37,090 nucleotides of DNA, taken from IMG/VR virus record IMGVR_UViG_3300037504_000106, positions 1 to 37,090 of that record. One strand, written 5' to 3'. A program made the translations under genes and the position numbers. This DNA comes from a virus. The notes beneath the pieces were generated by a model, which saw nothing but the letters and a program-made list of their open reading frames with translations, was not told the DNA's origin and did not search any database. How positions within the stretch are numbered: position 1 is the stretch's first letter; each line of letters opens with the position of its first letter. Shown in pieces: positions 34,871-37,090 of the stretch.

Positions 34871-36546
34871 AGTATCAGTAGCCCCCGCTCTTCGTAGACG
34901 CTCTCCGTGCCGTTATAACGTACCGCGCGGTCGAGCGCCATAACTGCTGCGACGATATTGTCGATCCGCTTTCGGCTCTTGGTGCGATCGGGTTTGACGA
35001 GACGTACCAGGCCAGTCGGGCCTTGCCACAGGTTGACGCATCCCATCTGCCAGCGAATCAGCGGATTGTCTCCGTGCGCCATCTCGCCGGCGAATGCCTT
35101 ACTCTCAAACTCTTTGACCGCCGGGCTCATGGACTGTGACCCTTGGCGGAACTCGTACATCTCAACTCCGAGCTCAGTCAGGTCTTGCGCAAACTGCTGC
35201 GCTCCCCACGGATCGTAGCACACTTCCTTGAGCTGGTAACGTTCGGCCGCGTCCAAAATGTATTGCTTGATGAACTCGAGGTCGATTATCTCTCCGGGTG
35301 TCGTACTCAACAGTCCTTGCTCGACCCACACGTCATACGGCACGCGATCGGAGTCGATGTGCTGCACAAGCGTATCCTGCGGCATCCAGGCATGGTGTAC
35401 AAATTGAAACGGCTCCCCTTCGCTTTCCGGCGGGAAGCAGAGAGCACACGCGGCTAAGTCCACGCGGCTTGCAATGTCGATTCCGCCAAGGCATACCCGG
35501 TCCTGCAGCGCAGACACATCCACCTCGGTCTCGTTCCGGCGCCACACGTCTATCGACAGCCACACCGTCTCTTGCTGCGTCCAAACATCCAATTTCTTGG
35601 TGAGGAACTCGGTTTGCTTCGACGGCATCTCGATTGCTTTCTGGAACATCTTTCGCATGTCGTCTTCATTGACAGACACGCCAAGATTCGGGTTTGCCTT
35701 GATCCAGACCGACTCGTCCTTCCAGTCATCCTCCTCGTCCAGGGTGTAGATGATAGCGAAGTAGTTCTCGTTCGTGTTCGTGCCGTCCAGGACGCCGGCC
35801 GCGTATTCCATTTCGTCGTAGCACGGGACGGAAATGTCGAGTCCTGCTGTCGTGATAATCCACAGGAGCGGCTGTGTACGCGATCCCATTCCAGAGCGGA
35901 GCACCTCAACCATGCCGGCGCTCTTGTGCGCGTGGTACTCGTCAACGAGAGCACCATGCACGTTCAACCCGTCCTCCGTGTTGGAGTCCTCGCCGAGCGG
36001 CTTGAAGAATGCGGCCGTCCGCGATACGAAGAGGTTGTCCCGGTGCTTGGTTATGAGCTGCTTCAGGTCGTGGGACTTCTCGTACATCTGTACCGCCGCG
36101 CGGTGGATGATGCGCGCCTGGTCGCGTTTCGTCGCGGCAGTGTAGACCTGCGCGCCGGCTTCTTTATCTGCGGCCAGGAGCGCGAGGCCAATTGCCGCGA
36201 GCTTCGTTGACTTGCCGTTCTTCCTCGCTACTTGCTCATAGACCTCGTTGAATCGCCTGTGCCCGGTACGCGCATGCACCCAGCCAAAAACGGAGGCGAT
36301 AATAAACTGCTGCCATGGCTCGAGCTCCAACGGCTCGCCTGCCTTTTCGCCCTCGAAGTGCTTGCAAAACGTCTGAATGAATCTGATTACATGCTCGCCT
36401 CGCTTTTGGTCGAAAATGTAGGGAAAGCCGTCGGTGTCCTGCCGTTGGAGATCCCGCAGGTGTCGCGCTACAGCATTCTGGACGTGCTGGCACGCGACCA
36501 TCTTTCCCTGCTGAATGTCCCTGCAGTACCTATTCCACGGTTTCAC
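34867..36546 (-). CDS. terL: Terminase large subunit (559 aa)
   Basis: The ATPase has a Walker A variant in VARKNGKST (residues 106-114), a Walker B ALVDEY (199-204), and a coupling-motif region LWIITTAGLD. The RNase H-like nuclease half starts at GGIDIASRVDLAACALCF (catalytic aspartates) and includes VCYDPWGAQQFAQDL. This is the Terminase_1 family typical of cos-type HK97 phages. It pumps DNA through the portal and cuts concatemers. It overlaps the small subunit stop by one base. Confidence 0.96.
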   Translation of the reverse strand: MKPWNRYCRDIQQGKMVACQHVQNAVARHLRDLQRQDTDGFPYIFDQKRGEHVIRFIQTFCKHFEGEKAGEPLELEPWQQFIIASVFGWVHARTGHRRFNEVYEQVARKNGKSTKLAAIGLALLAADKEAGAQVYTAATKRDQARIIHRAAVQMYEKSHDLKQLITKHRDNLFVSRTAAFFKPLGEDSNTEDGLNVHGALVDEYHAHKSAGMVEVLRSGMGSRTQPLLWIITTAGLDISVPCYDEMEYAAGVLDGTNTNENYFAIIYTLDEEDDWKDESVWIKANPNLGVSVNEDDMRKMFQKAIEMPSKQTEFLTKKLDVWTQQETVWLSIDVWRRNETEVDVSALQDRVCLGGIDIASRVDLAACALCFPPESEGEPFQFVHHAWMPQDTLVQHIDSDRVPYDVWVEQGLLSTTPGEIIDLEFIKQYILDAAERYQLKEVCYDPWGAQQFAQDLTELGVEMYEFRQGSQSMSPAVKEFESKAFAGEMAHGDNPLIRWQMGCVNLWQGPTGLVRLVKPDRTKSRKRIDNIVAAVMALDRAVRYNGTESVYEERGLLIL

Positions 36547-37031
36547 TACACGGACTCGTTGAGAAACTTGAGGAGCTCTGAGCCTTTATCGTCGTCAGAT
36601 TGCTTGATGTGCAGTTTTTCTCGTACGCTTGGGGTAATTCCGAACAGCGTGTAGTACTGGCGTTTTTCCTTCTGGATCTCGAGCGCTTCCTTTGCGGCCG
36701 GGTTTGGAACGCGCTTGGCGCCGCCGTTTCCGAACTCCTGCCACAAATACCGACCATTTTCCTCGATGTCGGCCAGTGCCTGTTTTTCCGCTGCCTCGAG
36801 CTCGCACAAAGTAGCAAGCGCCTCTCTGTCGCCTGATTGCAGAAGACCTGCGCCGTGCAATTTACCTGCGTACCATCGCCAGTACTTCCGTGCAGCTTTG
36901 GTCAGTGATGCCGGCATCGTCGGCTTGGCATCGCCTATGATCGGGGCATCATCGGTATCGTGGCGATCCGGTCGATAGGTGCCCTCAATCTGATGTACAG
37001 CGGCCGGTTTCCGTGGTCTGCCTTTTGGCAT
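36546..37031 (-). CDS. terS: Terminase small subunit, P27 family (161 aa)
   Basis: MPKGRPRKPAAVHQIEGTYR is the classic start of P27/Terminase_4 small subunits, followed by MPASLTKAARKYWRWYAGKL, GLLQSGDREALATLCELEAA, then a linker and VPNPAAKEALEIQKEKRQYY. The protein recognises the packaging site and recruits the large subunit. GGAGGG lies four bases before ATG 37031. The packaging site should be near the start of this gene, that is close to the window ends. Confidence 0.95.
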   Translation of the reverse strand: MPKGRPRKPAAVHQIEGTYRPDRHDTDDAPIIGDAKPTMPASLTKAARKYWRWYAGKLHGAGLLQSGDREALATLCELEAAEKQALADIEENGRYLWQEFGNGGAKRVPNPAAKEALEIQKEKRQYYTLFGITPSVREKLHIKQSDDDKGSELLKFLNESV

Positions 37032-37044
37032 AAGCCCTCCAAAT

Positions 37045-37060
37045 GTTAGACGCCTCTAAC
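37045..37060. repeat. 6-bp perfect inverted repeat upstream of the small terminase gene
   Basis: GTTAGA and TCTAAC flank CGCC about 14 bases upstream of the terminase start. It could be a terminase-binding element of the packaging site, an operator or a short hairpin in the mRNA leader. The remaining bases to 37090 and bases 1-51 at the other end show no gene; they should contain the cos region if the genome ends are physical. Confidence 0.4.
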
Positions 37061-37090
37061 TCTCCAATTCTGACGGTGAAAAAAGACGAC

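Noticed and set aside
1-37090. CRISPR array, insertion sequence or long terminal repeats
   Set aside because: I saw no regularly spaced repeat-spacer pattern, no transposase gene with inverted ends and no shared sequence between the two window ends.

Overview
The window reads as the complete or nearly complete genome of one tailed, double-stranded DNA phage of siphovirus type (long non-contractile tail, HK97-fold head), opened between the HNH gene and the terminase small subunit. If base 37090 is joined to base 1, the minus-strand order becomes HNH, small terminase, large terminase, portal, protease, capsid, which is the usual packaging and head order of cos-type HK97-like phages. No ribosomal RNA, housekeeping gene or transposase is visible. 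The host cannot be named. Most starts carry a strong GGAGG-type ribosome site, base composition is moderately GC-rich, and the phage tRNA genes lack an encoded CCA.

Layout. Late genes fill 37031 down to 14544 on the minus strand: terminases, a tiny membrane-protein gene flanked by two terminators, portal, ClpP-like protease, major capsid protein, decoration and adhesin-like proteins, connector, head closure, tail completion, a glycosyltransferase / methyltransferase / zinc-ribbon insert, tail tube, a tail chaperone pair joined by a -1 frameshift signal, tape measure, two large tail-tip/adhesin proteins, then lysis genes (M23 peptidase, 3TM holin, small membrane proteins). A short plus-strand unit (13097-14542) holds an XRE-like regulator and three small genes, one driven by a strong promoter. 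Back-to-back with it, a leftward early unit starts at 12974 with a ribbon-helix-helix protein, apparently on a leaderless mRNA, and continues with a helix-turn-helix protein, an orphan ParB-like protein, LuxR- and MerR-type DNA-binding proteins and an initiator-like tRNA-Met, ending at a terminator at 10361-10389. A second early block (10151 to 2627) begins with a long stem that covers its ribosome site. It encodes ERF recombinase, Gp157, HNH, VRR-NUC, a helicase-methylase fusion and many small proteins. It is followed by 617 noncoding bases with tRNA-His, a hairpin array and a tmRNA-like element, then the replication-initiator-like gene.

The most interesting features are non-coding. (i) A candidate replication origin lies inside the DUF4373-type gene: two perfect DnaA boxes, two inverted repeats, an AT-richer stretch and four iterons phased at 21, 22 and 11 bp. 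(ii) A 78-nt minus-strand element at 2022-2099 looks like the tRNA-like domain of tmRNA, with the G3-U70 pair and GGTTTCGACG signature but no mRNA-like domain. (iii) There is a phage initiator-like tRNA and a tRNA-Pro 3' half that may be an attachment site. No integrase was recognised. Together with the orphan ParB, ribbon-helix-helix protein and iteron origin, this leaves open an extrachromosomal (phage-plasmid) lifestyle, which remains a hypothesis.
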